A DNA stretch of 64,000 bases, from NCBI GenBank assembly GCA_043228905.1, contig JBHGNT010000008.1, positions 15,562,001 through 15,626,000 of the forward strand, read 5' to 3'. Of this stretch, positions 23,263 through 34,216 are shown piece after piece; positions within the stretch are counted from its first letter, which is position 1, and every line of letters begins with the position of its first letter. Source of the stretch: Azolla caroliniana (Eukaryota > Polypodiophyta). Under the pieces are notes generated by a model. The model was given only the letters and a program-made list of their open reading frames with translations. It did not search any database and was not told where the DNA came from. Both the position numbers and the translations under genes were made by a program.

Positions 23263-24117
23263 TGTCGTACACTACCTGAAATAAGGTATAAAGTACCCAA
23301 TTGAATAAATATGAAGAAAAAAAAGAAATATCAAAATGTATATTACATGTATAGGGCAAGATTCAAACCTTGTACCTCCATGTTAATAATTTGAAGCCTT
23401 ACCATTACACTAACACATCATGAGTGTAGAAAAGCAGATATCCCACATAGAAAGGTTTTTTCACGCATATTTTCTAGGAAAAAGCTTTAGTTAGAAGAAA
23501 AACGCATGATAGAAAAAAGCTACACATGCACATCTAGCGTGCACGAACACTATAGTCGATAAAAAATGCATGAGGTTAGAAAAAGCATGATCACATTTAG
23601 AAAAAAAAACATGTTAGAGAAAGCATATAGTCTATAGATAGAGAAAGCATGGAGTCCATAGTTAGAGAAAAAGCATGGATTACTAAGACTCTCTTATCAC
23701 TATATAAGGATGGGGAGCACAATGTAATAAAGGGGGGTTGAAAATCTTTGGAAATTGGATATGTTTTTAAGTACCGATTAATAAACTATACTCGTAGGAT
23801 TCACGAGGTTTTTATATTCTTCTCTTTCAATATAAATTCATATTCTTATCTTAATATTGATTAATCTAATACACTATACTCGTGGGATTCACGAGTTTTC
23901 TCTATATGTAAGGGATGTTGATTCTTACTTGGGTATTATTAGGGTTAAATATTAATAAAACTAAAAAACTATATTCGTGGGATTCACAAATTTCTATCTC
24001 TTTCTTATAATCTATTCATATTCATAACTAAACTCGTCTCAGATTCTTCCTCCTAGTCCAAAACCCCAACGGTTCCCACCCGACTCACACAACGATCCGG
24101 CACCGAAAGGCACGACA
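23263..24117 (+). repeat. Solo LTR of gypsy B family, plus strand
   Basis: It begins tgtcgtacac and ends ggcacgaca. Blocks match the reverse complement of the B LTR at 61507-62235: the gggcaagatt.aaacc..gtacctccatgt block, the repeated ctcgtgggattcacgag motif, and the 3' end cctagtccaaaaccccaac...cggcaccgaaaggcacgaca. It carries no internal region. The flanks tgtta and acgcg do not match, so a deletion or rearrangement followed insertion. Confidence 0.85.
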
Positions 24118-24291
24118 ACGCGTTCCAGATCTCCATGGTGGTCTAGCAACTTAACGCGCCAGGGGCATACCCCCATGTTATTAGGCAGACCATGGCTGTG
24201 GATGACACATATTAATTAAAATTGGCAGAAAAATGTGATTACCTTCCGGAGAGGAAAAAATAAAGTGCGGGTGCCGACACAACAACAGGCG
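24118..24291 (+). pseudogene. Gypsy A protease fragment, inverted orientation
   Basis: These 174 bp are the reverse complement of sequence homologous to 28436-28610, in the A protease region (VLQLNVSGAHPLLLGRPWLW in the main copy). A stop replaces a codon after the Asp-Thr-Tyr stretch. At 24291 it joins directly to the minus-strand A leader, which makes an inverted junction. Confidence 0.82.
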
Positions 24292-24726
24292 GGACTAGCC
24301 ACAAACACAAGGTGTCATTGCGGATCACTTCACCAAAGGGGTGGTTACAGGTAGGATGTTAACTGGCACATATATGATTCTAATCCGACTGTTTTCAGAT
24401 CGATTCTGGATTCAGCATAACAATGATTGATTAACACACGTAAGATATACCAATTAAGCACAGACGGTAAGTAGAAAAGATACACAATACTCAAATCCAA
24501 AAACAAATTTATATTACTTCCGTTGTGGTTATAGGCCTCCAGTTCCATTTACAAAACGGTGCCATAACGACAACCGGTTATGAATCGGTCCGGATTCGGA
24601 TTGGTGCAACCATTTTGGATCCGTCCGATCCTATAGTATTTCTAACTAATTATTAATCTAATAATAATATTCGTTCCCGACTCATCCCTTTCCCCACTTA
24701 TCATCTAAACCATACTCTGTCCAACA
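24292..24726 (-). repeat. Gypsy A leader (24292-24357) and LTR (24358-24726)
   Basis: On the minus strand the LTR starts tgttggacagagtat at 24726 and ends ccagttaaca at 24358, then runs into a leader containing ctttggtgaagtgatccg, the position of a primer-binding site. The same leader follows the other A LTR at 43896-43960, so this is a genuine LTR/leader junction. It adjoins the 3' side of the main A element as well. Confidence 0.85.
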
Positions 24727-24832
24727 CATGGCACACTCGTGGGACAGTGCATTGCACGTTGAACCCACAGTTAGCCTCGTCACTCCTTGTCGAGTATGTT
24801 CAAAATGCTCTGATCCAAGGGTTAAAGCGGTA

Positions 24833-26803
24833 CTACACTCTGCTTCTGTTTTCTGGCTCTTTCCGGTTGACATTGTTCTTGTCCTGCTCCGGCTCCGACG
24901 TTCTCTCCATTTCCGGCTTGCTCTGCTTATTTCGTTCTAGCTTCTTCCGTTTGATCTGTACCGACTCCATCTGGCTGCTCCACTCCGACTTCCTTCGGTT
25001 GCTGGTTTGGTTGCTCTTCCAACTATTCCTCATCGCTGATATTTATGGTTGCCGTTCTTTTCTCCGCTTCTAACCACCGGCGCTCCCGCTTGTATCGCTC
25101 GAACTGTAATTGTGTTCTGAGTTGATCATCATCGAGCCTTTCAATCAACCTCCAGACAACTTTGAGATGAGTGTCGTCCAAGGAAAAGAAGTTGTCCAAC
25201 CATTCCTCCTGGATGGTGACAATACTTTCTTTGTCCATCTTCTAGAAATTGTTGTCGTTCTTCTTCCAAATTTCCAAATTGATTTGGAGGATCTGTAGTT
25301 CTACCGCTTGTTGCAACCATTGATTCCATACCTCTGCCGAACACTCGTCAATATAGGTCTTCGTCCGTTTTTTCCATGCCGTGAATATCAACCTGATTCG
25401 TTCGACGCCGAGCTTCGTGTTATCCTCCGTGGCCTACTTCTCGTCCTTAAGCTGTTTGATGAGGGTGGTGGTGGCCTTAGCCCGCACTTCATATTCCAAC
25501 AGTTTCGTTTGGTACGTAGTTTGGACCCTATCCAAAGCCATTTTTGCCCGTTCTAATTCGTCATAGTACTTTGTGATGAGCTGTGTTCTTTCCCTCCCCG
25601 CTTCTTCCAACATCTTCGCAGTTGAGACAACCGTCCTTTTTTCTTCCACCAATGCCTTTGTTTTCCATCTGGACTTGCTTCAATTTCACTTGCTGTCGGT
25701 CAAAATCCGACCCCAGTTTCTTGTGTTCCGCTTCAAGCTGCTAATGGTCCTGGTGCAACTTTTCAAAGTTCTCCGTTTTCTGCTTCAGCCGTCGATTTAT
25801 TTGAGAGCGTGCCCAATCCTCTCTCTCCTTCTGTTGCCGGATTTCTTCTTTTAGCCATTCTATTTCTATTTTTGCTATAATTTCTTCGGAGTATTTCTTT
25901 TTCCTACAACTTCTCTCTTTCCTCCTTCAGCCGGTCGTTGTTTAATTGACTCTTCCAGAGACTTTCTTCCATTTGCCGTCTTTCTTCTTCGACAGTTTTC
26001 TTTTGTTCCCTTTCTCTTTCTCTTAATGCTTCTAGAGGAACTAGTCCCTCCCTTAGTGTTAGCATTTCTTGTTCCCACTTCGCGTCTTTTATCGGAGATG
26101 TACTGATCTCCGGTTGTGCATCCGTTTCCGAAGCCTCCTTCTATAGATTAGCCAATTCTATCGGCCTTATTCCGGAGGTTGTGGTTTGTCCCATCTTTGA
26201 CATGGAGACCCCGAACTCCTTAGCCCTTGCCAACTCCTCCTCCAGGCTCCGAATGTGATTTCTAGCCTTATCCAATTCGTCGGTTGTTGTCAGCAATCGT
26301 TCCACTTTTCACCGCTCCACCCGTTGTTCTTCATCCATCCGATCCGCCACATTGGATACCTGCTTGCCAAGTGATTCTAACTATTATCGGCACAGTCCAT
26401 GCTGTGTGAGTGCAACGAACTGTTGCACTAGCTCTGGTCTCCATTCTTCCTCCTCCTTGAGCCATTATACAAACAACGCTTCTTGCTCCGGTGTCCTCTC
26501 TGGTTGGCGTTCCTCTTGTTGTTGCTGCCCTAGAAGAGCCAGTGAGATAAGTCTTTCTGTGACAGGTTCCTATTGAAACGTTGCCACCGCTTTTGGTCTT
26601 GTTACCGACGCTTCCTCCATCCTGGGTTCCACCACCGCTGAGGGGGACTTCGGGGTACTGTCCTTCTTCGGACCCGATCCTTCCCCTTGCTGCTCACTGT
26701 CACGCTTCCTTAGGCGACGCAAGAGGGTTTTGGCTGGTTCTTCTTCAACATCCTCTTCCACGGTTTCTTGGTTGACCCGGTCGGTGGTACATCTCGAATT
26801 CAA
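24833..26803 (-). pseudogene. Coiled-coil reading frame downstream of gypsy A RNase H
   Basis: This long, stop-broken frame starts in an acidic segment (VEEDVEEEPAKTLLRRLRKR near 26755-26700) directly after the RNase H end. It continues as Glu/Lys/Arg/Gln-rich heptad-like sequence: ELDKARNHIRSLEEELARAK near 26260, ERREQ-type runs near 26000, KMLEEAGRERTQLITKYYDEL near 25600, and ERYKRERRWLEAEKRTATI near 25090. I see no HHCC zinc finger, D,D,E core or chromodomain, so this is not integrase. Some Tat-lineage gypsy elements carry extra frames near the 3' LTR, and this may be such a frame with integrase lost. About seven stops or shifts break it. Confidence 0.6.
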
Positions 26804-28020
26804 ACTCTTGCACCAGTAGAGTCCACCTCGCTAACTTACCAGTCAATGATGTCTTGGATACCAAATAGATCAGTGTTGAGTGGTCGATATGGAATGAAAA
26901 CTTGTGTCCTAACAGGTAGTGGCAGTACTTTGTGACACTATAGACCATTCCCAGGGTTTCTCTCTCTGTTGTGGAATAATTTCGTTCAGCTTTTGAGAGC
27001 TTTCGGCTTGCGTAATATACCGGACGGTACCACTTTGGTTCAGTAAGCTACATGAGGACACTCCCGATTGCTATGTTTGATGCATCAACGAACACATCAA
27101 AATCTTTCGTCCAATCTGGAGGTTGTACTACCAGAGCTTGGGACAACATCACTTTCAACGCTTGATATGCCTTCTCCTCTTGCTCCGTCCATTGAAAGGG
27201 TATGCGGTGCACGACTATATGTAATGGAGTTGCAAAGTCTTCTAAGTATTGGAGCATCCGACTGTGCCACCGGATTTGACCTAAGAACCGGCTTAATGCT
27301 TTGGCGTTGGTCGGCGTTGGTGCTTGTAAGATGGCTTCCACCTTATCCGGGTCTATCGTAATTCCATTTTTGCTGACGATGTGTCCGAGTAGTGCCCCGC
27401 TTGTTACCCCGAAAACACATTTTGCCGGATTCAGGTTTAGTCGGTATCCTCGGCACTTCTCCAAACACATCCAGAGATGGCCTAGATGTTCTTCCTACTA
27501 GCTATAGACTACAAAATTGTCCAAAAAAACCTGCATAAACGTCGGAATGTATTCTCCAAATATTTCCATGATAATCCTCTGGAACGTCGTCGGTGTCGTC
27601 TTGAGTCCGAACATCATAACTACCGTGACGAATGCTCCCCACTCCGTGACGAACGTCATCTTTTCCTGGTTCACCGGGTGCATCCGTATTTGATTATAAC
27701 CACTGAATCCGTCCAAGAAACTATATACTTCATGACCAGCTACCGCATCTAACACCCCATCCATGAATGGTCGCGGAAACACATCCTTCACCATGGTGGC
27801 ATTCAGCTTCCGGTAATCAACGCAAACCCGAATCTTTCCGTTTTTCTTTAGTACGACGACTATCGGACTTAGCCATGTCGATTGTTTCACTGGTCGGATA
27901 AAACCGACTCTTAGCAGGTTATCAATTTCTTCTTTGACTTTTGCCGCATAATTTGGGTTCATCTGGTAACATTGTTGCAATACCAGCTTCACGTCCTTGT
28001 TGATGTGGATCTGATGTTGG
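26745..28020 (-). pseudogene. Gypsy A reverse transcriptase and RNase H
   Basis: From about 28000 the RT reads EIDNLLRVGFIRPV, then WLSPIVVVLKKNGKIRVCVDYRKLN near 27870-27800 and FLDGFSGYNQI near 27720. The catalytic box is VFLDNFVVYS near 27510, where the second aspartate is asparagine. The thumb shows LLGHIVSKNGITIDPDKV near 27385-27335, and the connection FLGQIRWHSRML. RNase H runs FVDASNIAIGSVLM near 27080 to YHRPG near 26775. A stop sits near 27047. The residue change predicts a dead polymerase. Confidence 0.92.
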
Positions 28021-28195
28021 TATAGTTAAGGATCCAACCCTCACATATCTTCGTATGACTAGGTGAATACATCTCAAAATTCCTTGAGTAGTTCAATCAT
28101 CATCATTTTCTCTTCCAGTGGCATTTCCTTCGCCACGTTCACTGGTTTCGGCACTTCACTAGTCCTGAGGTCCACCTCTTCTAGCAGGGATGCCT

Positions 28196-28900
28196 TTAGT
28201 CTTTGAGATATGACCATTTCCCGCTGTAGTGATTCCTCCACTGTTCTTGGATCGCCTCTTGATCCGGCTCGTCAAATTCGCTTTCCCGGTGTGTGATGTA
28301 CGGTGTGACGGCGTCGACTACGTCTACTTCAAATAACGACACGATCTTGGGGTGATCCTCTAGATATTGGTCAACTTTGTCATTTGACAATCCGTCCAAC
28401 ATGTTAATGCTCTTTGCGTATAACGGCGTTATCTGCTTTGTTGTTGTGTCGGCACCCACACTTTCATTTTCCCTCTTCGGAAGGTAATCTCATTTTTCTG
28501 CCAGTTTTGCTTAATATGTGCCGTCCACAGCCATGGTCTACCTAATAACAGGGGGTGTGCCCCCGACACGTTAAGTTGCAAGACCATCGCGGAGATCCGG
28601 AACGTGTGACCTCCGATTGTAATATGTTGGTTCCGGATGAGTCCGGTTGGGCGGACCAAACTGGTATCCGCCACTCGCAACTAGAATGGGCACGGTTCTC
28701 ATTTTGGGATGCCTAGGGTACCACATGTTCGTTGGCTGATTACGTTCACTTTGGAGCCTCCGTCCACAATTGTTCTGGGTATCTTGCTCCCTTTGATAAT
28801 TACTGTAATTGCCAGACTGCTTGTGTCTACTACGGTCGGTCCTTCCTCCGGATTGGAGAAAATTGTTGGTGCCAGCTCCGGGTTTTGTGATGTTTAAGCC
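28196..28900 (-). pseudogene. Gypsy A aspartic protease region
   Basis: The segment contains MRVADTSLVRPTGLIRNQHI, then FRISAMVLQLNVSGAHPLLLGRPWLW near 28600-28520, the typical C-terminal half of RVP_2 proteases. It continues with a linker ending in PDQEAIQEQWRNHYSG. The N-terminal half near 28880-28690 (NIVIKGSKIPRTIVDGGSKV, with VDGGS at the active-site position) is in frame but interrupted by a stop near 28683. Confidence 0.8.
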
Positions 28901-28959
28901 GATTTTAGTTAGTCAGTAAATCGAGGGACTAACTGCAGTAGGCGGCCTAGTGGCAACAT

Positions 28960-29634
28960 GATCTGACATTGTTGTAACGGCCTGCTAGGTGGGGTCATTG
29001 TCCATAGTCCCGAGTGGTTCTTCCAGAGTTGAGTTGTTCTTGTACTTCGGCCGCGTTTTGTTCATTTGCTTGTTGCATCCATTCTGTGGCCTGCTTCCCG
29101 ATGGCCTCTTGGGTCTCCCACTCGGTAGCTTTTCCTTTGGATCTTGTGGTGACTTGTTGGATATAAGTAACTTTTGCGGTCACCATATTTATCATTGGTT
29201 GCTTATTATTGGACTTGACCGGGCACTGGCTACTATAATGACCTTCCTTCCGACAATAGTACCAATACACCTTCCGGATGTTACTTGATTCTCCTTTTTC
29301 TGTATTTCCTGGATGGATACCGAAAGTCATCCTGTTATTATCTTCCGTCCTCCATTACTTTGGTTGCACTACAACCATATTTGTATCCGGCTCCCGGCGG
29401 TACTCTCTGGCCGGATCCCACCACTCTTCTCGGCGAAAATTTCCCCTTCGCTTGTTGCGTTGGTGGTTCTGGTACCCTTGACGTTCCAGGTACCGTCTAT
29501 CCTGATCTGGGTATGACCGTCGTTCCGGGTACCTTTTGTCGTCTTTCCATCGATCATAATTTGGGGAGTAATCGCGATCATAACAATCTCGGTTGTAGTC
29601 CTCTCTTCGCCTGTCGTCATACCGGTCACCGCAT
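28960..29634 (-). pseudogene. Gypsy A gag C-terminal part with zinc knuckle
   Basis: An Arg/Asp/Tyr-rich stretch (CGDRYDDRRREDYNRDCYDR) near 29634-29570 leads to a zinc knuckle YYCRKEGHYSSQC near 29265-29220, whose first cysteine is tyrosine. The frame is cut at 29634 by element C and resumes at 42541. Stops occur near 29355 and 28995. Confidence 0.85.
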
Positions 29635-30409
29635 TGTTGTGAGGATTTTTGGCCATGGTGAGAAAACCGAGTGGGATAAATAAAATGGGGATGTGCAACA
29701 TTGCAAATGCACTTGATAGAGATTAAGAAAACAAATATAAAAAGGAAGGGTAAAATGTAAGGTGTTAAAGGTGAACTACAAAAACTCATAAAGTGTAAAT
29801 GTGATGTGCACTTATGTGCACATGCACATGTAGACTAAGGGGGAGTACATGGAATACGGGTGTAGTGAGTAGTGGGCATAGTGTGTGTGTGAGGAGAGGG
29901 AGTTAAGGCCCCATCAATCTCTCCTCCTAAGATCAAGTCAAATATTCCCCATTGAAAGAAGGGAGTAATGTGCCTCACCCCTTTCTACTATAAAAGGGAG
30001 TGAGGGGTCACCATTGTGGGGGTTGCCATTTTGTTGCTTTGGGGTAGAACATTAGGGTTTTAATTATCCCTATTTCATTTTAGGGTTTTGGGTTTTAGTA
30101 TCTCGTTTTAGGGTTTCATTCATTCATTCTTCTTCTTCTTTTCCCCTATACGGTTAGGGTTTCATCTAGAGGTTTACATTCGGCCTATGTGGCCATGGTT
30201 GTAATTCATGTGGTGTTTTCGTAATATAATCATTCGATGAATCTTGTCTTGTCTTGTCTCTAATCTTAATCTCTCCAATCTTAACCTCTCGAACCTTAAC
30301 CTTTCCCTTCTCGGTTAAACTCCCAAGCTTCTTTCCCTTCTCTCACTCCCTAGTCCAAGACCCCCATGGTCCCGTCCTATTCGACACACACCCGCGGAAT
30401 TCCGCGACA
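29635..30409 (+). repeat. 5' LTR of element C
   Basis: It starts tgttgtgagg and ends ttccgcgaca. It contains ctataaaaggg near 29990 as a TATA box. Its 3' 60 bp (ccctagtccaagacccccatgg...) resemble the 3' end of the B LTR. The stretch gtgcacttatgtgcacatgcacatgt near 29808-29833 is a dense run of ACATGTG-like palindromic words. Confidence 0.88.
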
Positions 30410-30426
30410 TCTTTGGTTAAACCGAC

Positions 30427-31559
30427 ATGAAGGGAGGCAAGGGAGGACGAGGAAGACTTCACGGAAGTAATGGTGAGGATAGTGACGTATTTCGTAAGGA
30501 AGAAAGAAAGACAAGATGTGGCTCAACAAGCCGTCGAGAGCGTGGTCGATCGAGTCGGCCGGTTCAACGGGGATGAGGCCCCAAATTTTTTGAGAGCCTA
30601 CAATGCCAAGATGACGGAGTGGGGCGTGGACGAAGCAATGAGGTTAGAGTATTTTTGTGGGGTGGTGGCTATATCGACACATGAAGAGTTCAAGGAGCTT
30701 TGAGAAGCTAATGAGTCGTGGGAGTCCTTTGAGGAAGCTCTATTGGAGGCATATGGGTATGAGAAACCGGAGGGGCAAGGTCAGTGTGAGTTCGATTGAT
30801 GGGTAGCATCAGTGAAGGCCCATTGGAGCGCAACGAAAGCATTCCAAGAGTTCGGGCATCGTTTTGCTTAACTCTCGGAGCGGGATCGAAGATCGGGGAG
30901 GGGGGGGGGGGGGTTGACAAGGTCCTACTATTTTTGAAGTCGGTCCGTCAGGAGGAAAGGATGGACATTCTACTTGAATGCAAAGATGATTATGGAGCAA
31001 ACTGCCTCACCGAGGATTGGACCAAAGTGGAATGGGTATGTCGGCGACATGATGAGAAGCGGTCGACCGCAATACGGCCCACAAGCGGCGGTGAAAAGAG
31101 GGTGGTGAGTGACTACGCACTACCACCGGAGGAGAGCTCATTGCGTAACGGTTTGGAGGAGCTCAACATAGAAGCATTGGTACGGGAGGCATACGAGATC
31201 TCGAAGACAAAGGTCGAAGCCAAAGAAGGGTCTATTATGGAGTCGGGTCCGAGAGGATCGAAGGATGTGGAGGGAGACGCCTCCCTATGCATGGAGGACG
31301 GGGCCTATGTGGAGGTCAATGGAGCGTGCAATGGTGACATGGGAGAAGGTGCGAAGCGAGCGACCCTCTCGTCTTGCGGGAAAGGGACGACCATGGATAA
31401 GGTCAGCGACTACAGAGCAATGAGCGCCACTTCGAGAGTGGGCGGAAGTTTCGGGACACGGTTGCCGGAAACATCGAACGAAGAGGAGGCAAGCGTAATC
31501 AAGGCTTGCGTAATCGAGGACAAGATAGCCACATACAACGACATCCGTATGGAGGTGGC
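30427..31559 (+). pseudogene. Element C gag-like gene, first part
   Basis: The best frame reads VVDRVGRFNGDEAPNFLRAYNAKMTEWGVDE near 30540-30640, then ESWESFEEALLEAYGYEKPEG and FQEFGHRFA. It contains stops at 30701, 30797 and 30869. A G14 run at 30900-30913 shifts into another frame, which continues FLKSVRQEERMDILLE...LTEDWTKVEWVCRRHDEKR to 31559. Spacing and motifs parallel the gypsy B Gag (GQFNGMDVSRYLRDYKVEML...FLRAVDVRDQEDLRVLLED), so it is a capsid homologue. Copia E interrupts at 31560, and the frame resumes at 37797. Confidence 0.75.
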
Positions 31560-31901
31560 TGTTGGGAACACCGTCTTCTAATGCGGAACAAGATCAACAC
31601 TCTTCTAGGATAAGATTGTAGATGGATGCAAGATCATAGCTTTGATGGCAGCAAAGACAGAAAAGAAAACAAATCATACGCAAGAGAGATAGTCAGAGAC
31701 AGGTAGGCACAATGTCAAGGAATTTTATTACAACTTTTACAAAATGAGCAAAAAACCAACGTAACTAGGTTACAAAGTCAGTTATATATACTGACTAACT
31801 TAGGGCAACTTCCCTTCTCACTATTTACATAAGTAGCCTAAGTCTAATGTGTTAAAAAAGGAGACAGTGTGAATACGTCCATTAGAAACCCGTATTCAAC
31901 A
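31560..31901 (-). repeat. 3' LTR of copia E (342 bp)
   Basis: It begins tgttgggaac and ends ttcaaca on the plus strand. Compared with the right LTR it has an extra segment near 31790-31830, bounded by tata repeats; otherwise the two are close. Confidence 0.93.
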
Positions 31902-31989
31902 GTCCCTCGTAATGAGTATATAATACAGATTGATACAAAGTTCCGAACAACCGAAGTTTGGTGCCCGAAGAGCATCCTGATTGTCTGAT

Positions 31990-34216
31990 TTAATCGAATT
32001 GATTCTTCATTACGCCCATGTGTTGCCTAAGGGATCAAAATTGATCCGCCGAAAGACACTTGGTTAATGCGTCCGCGACATTATCGGTTGTCGATATTTT
32101 CTCTAGACCGATTTTCCCTATAATGAAGCAGTCCCGAACTAAATGATATCGAACGTCGATATGTTTGGAGGCGTTTTGATGAATCGGATTTTTCGACAGA
32201 GCAACAACACCCTGACTGTCACTGTAAACAATTGGAGCCGAACTGATTTCGGCCTCTTTTGACGCATTTGACGCGGCTACATATTCGGCCTAGGTCGTTG
32301 ATGTGGCGGTGCATTCCTGAAGTTTCGATTTCCATGAGATCACTCCATTGCCGAGTTTAAAACAATATCCGGTTGTCGATTTACGACTGTTTATGCAACC
32401 TGCAAAGTTCGAGTCGGTGTATCCAACTATGCCTGAGATGTCGTTCGGCCGAATAGAATACCAAGGTCTTTTGTGCCACCAGATATCTAAACACATGCTT
32501 GACTGTGTTCCAGTGCGATCGGCTGGGATTATGCATAAATCTGTTGACGACTCCAACGGCGTGAGCGATATCAGGCCGTGTCGTGACCATCGTGTACATT
32601 AGGGAGCCAACTGCCGGTGCATATGGTATTGACTTCATAATTTCTCCCTCCGGACCGGATGTCGGGTAGTTTCGCTGAAATAACCGATTATGAATATGAG
32701 CGGGGGGAGCGGGGTAGAGGTAGATTTCGCCGATTCCATGTTGAAGCGTTCGAGGACACATCCAATGTAGTCGGACTGGGACAGAACCAATTTTCGTTGA
32801 TTACGATTCTGACTTATCTTCATACCAAGAATGTGTCGTGCCGGACCGAGATCCTTCATGGCAAACTTGAACTGTAGTTGCCGAATGAGTTCGGCTAGTT
32901 CGCCAGCATGGCATCCAGAGATTAGCATGTCATCTACGTAGATGATGAGGAAGATGGATGAACCATCTCGAGCTGTTTTCGTGAAGAGACAATGGTCCTC
33001 ACCACTCTTTGAGAAACCGATCGATTGGATGAAGTCGTCGAACTTCTTGTACCACTGTCGTGGCGCCTATTTCAGGCTGTAAAGACTCTTCCTGAGTCGG
33101 CAGACTAGATGTTCTTGGTCGGATGCCACAAAGCCTTTCGGCTGCTCCATATAAATTTCCTCCTCAAGATCACCATGGAGGAAAGCCGTTTTGACATTTA
33201 GCTGAACCAGCTCCAAATTTTCGGCTGCCACTGTGCCAAGTATGAATTGAAGGGTTGTCATCTTCACCACGGGCGAAAAGATTTCGTCGAAATCGACACC
33301 GTGTTCCTGTCGAAAACCCTTTGCTACTAATCTGTCTTTGAATTAGATGTCTCCTTAATTCGATAGCCCCACTTGCACGGAAGAGCACGCCGATTTTTCG
33401 GTAATTCGACTAGGACCCAAGTCTTGTTTGCGTGAATGGAGTTCATTTTGGACTTCATTGCCAGATGCCAGGTGGCCAAATCAGCTGACGCCGATGCTTC
33501 TTCATATGACGTCGGTTCTCTGGCGCCTGTAAAGAAAATGCCAAGAGAGTATCTCTCTGGGGGTTGCGACAATCTCTCTTCGAGGTATGACTGGACTAGT
33601 CGCATCGGGTGTCGTGGTTGGATGGTCCAGAGTCGAATCGTTCGGTTGTGCCAAGTCGAAATTCTTTGAGTCGGTGTTAGAAGGTTCTGCTACCCATGAA
33701 GCTGATCGTGTGTTGTGCGTTGGGCCTTCATGAAGGGTTGGCACATCGGAAAACTTATCCTTCGGACTTCGATCGGTTATTCGACAGATTGATGCATGGC
33801 CGACTCATTGAACACAACGTTCGAACTTTGGACAATTTGTTTGTGTTCGGGGTCCCAGAGTTGGTATCCCATTTCGCCATTTGTTCCATAACCGAGGAAA
33901 ATACATTTCTTGGATGGTGCAAGTTTGTGGTGATCATCTTTCGGGATGAGGGCGTACGCCTCGTATCCGAAAATCCTTAGCTTGTTGTAATTCGGCCTAC
34001 TGCCGGTCCATAGTTCCTAAGGGATCTGAAGTCCTAGAGGCCTACTCGGCGACATATTGATTATGTGTACTACCATAAGTAGGGTCTCTGCCTAGAAGCC
34101 ATCCGATAGTCCGAAGTGTTGGAGAATGGAAACTATCCTTTCTTGAATTGTCTGATTCATTCGGTCGACAATTCCATTCTGCTCCGGACTATGACGTGCC
34201 GTAAATTCATGTTGTA
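31990..34216 (-). pseudogene. Copia E integrase end, reverse transcriptase and RNase H
   Basis: It opens at ATG-less integrase sequence (EFTARHSPEQNGIVDRMNQT) near 34205-34150. The RT follows with VVKMTTLQFILGTVAAENLELVQLNVKTAFLHGDLEEEIYM near 33270-33150, YVDDM near 32940-32926 and MKDLGPARHILGMKI near 32865. RNase H follows with DSNFAGCINSRKSTTGY near 32420. Stops occur near 33345, 33069 and 32292. Protein similarity to F is high throughout. Confidence 0.92.

Noticed and set aside
24682-24873. 63-aa minus-strand frame next to the A LTR
   Set aside because: Crosses the LTR boundary and has no recognisable domain.
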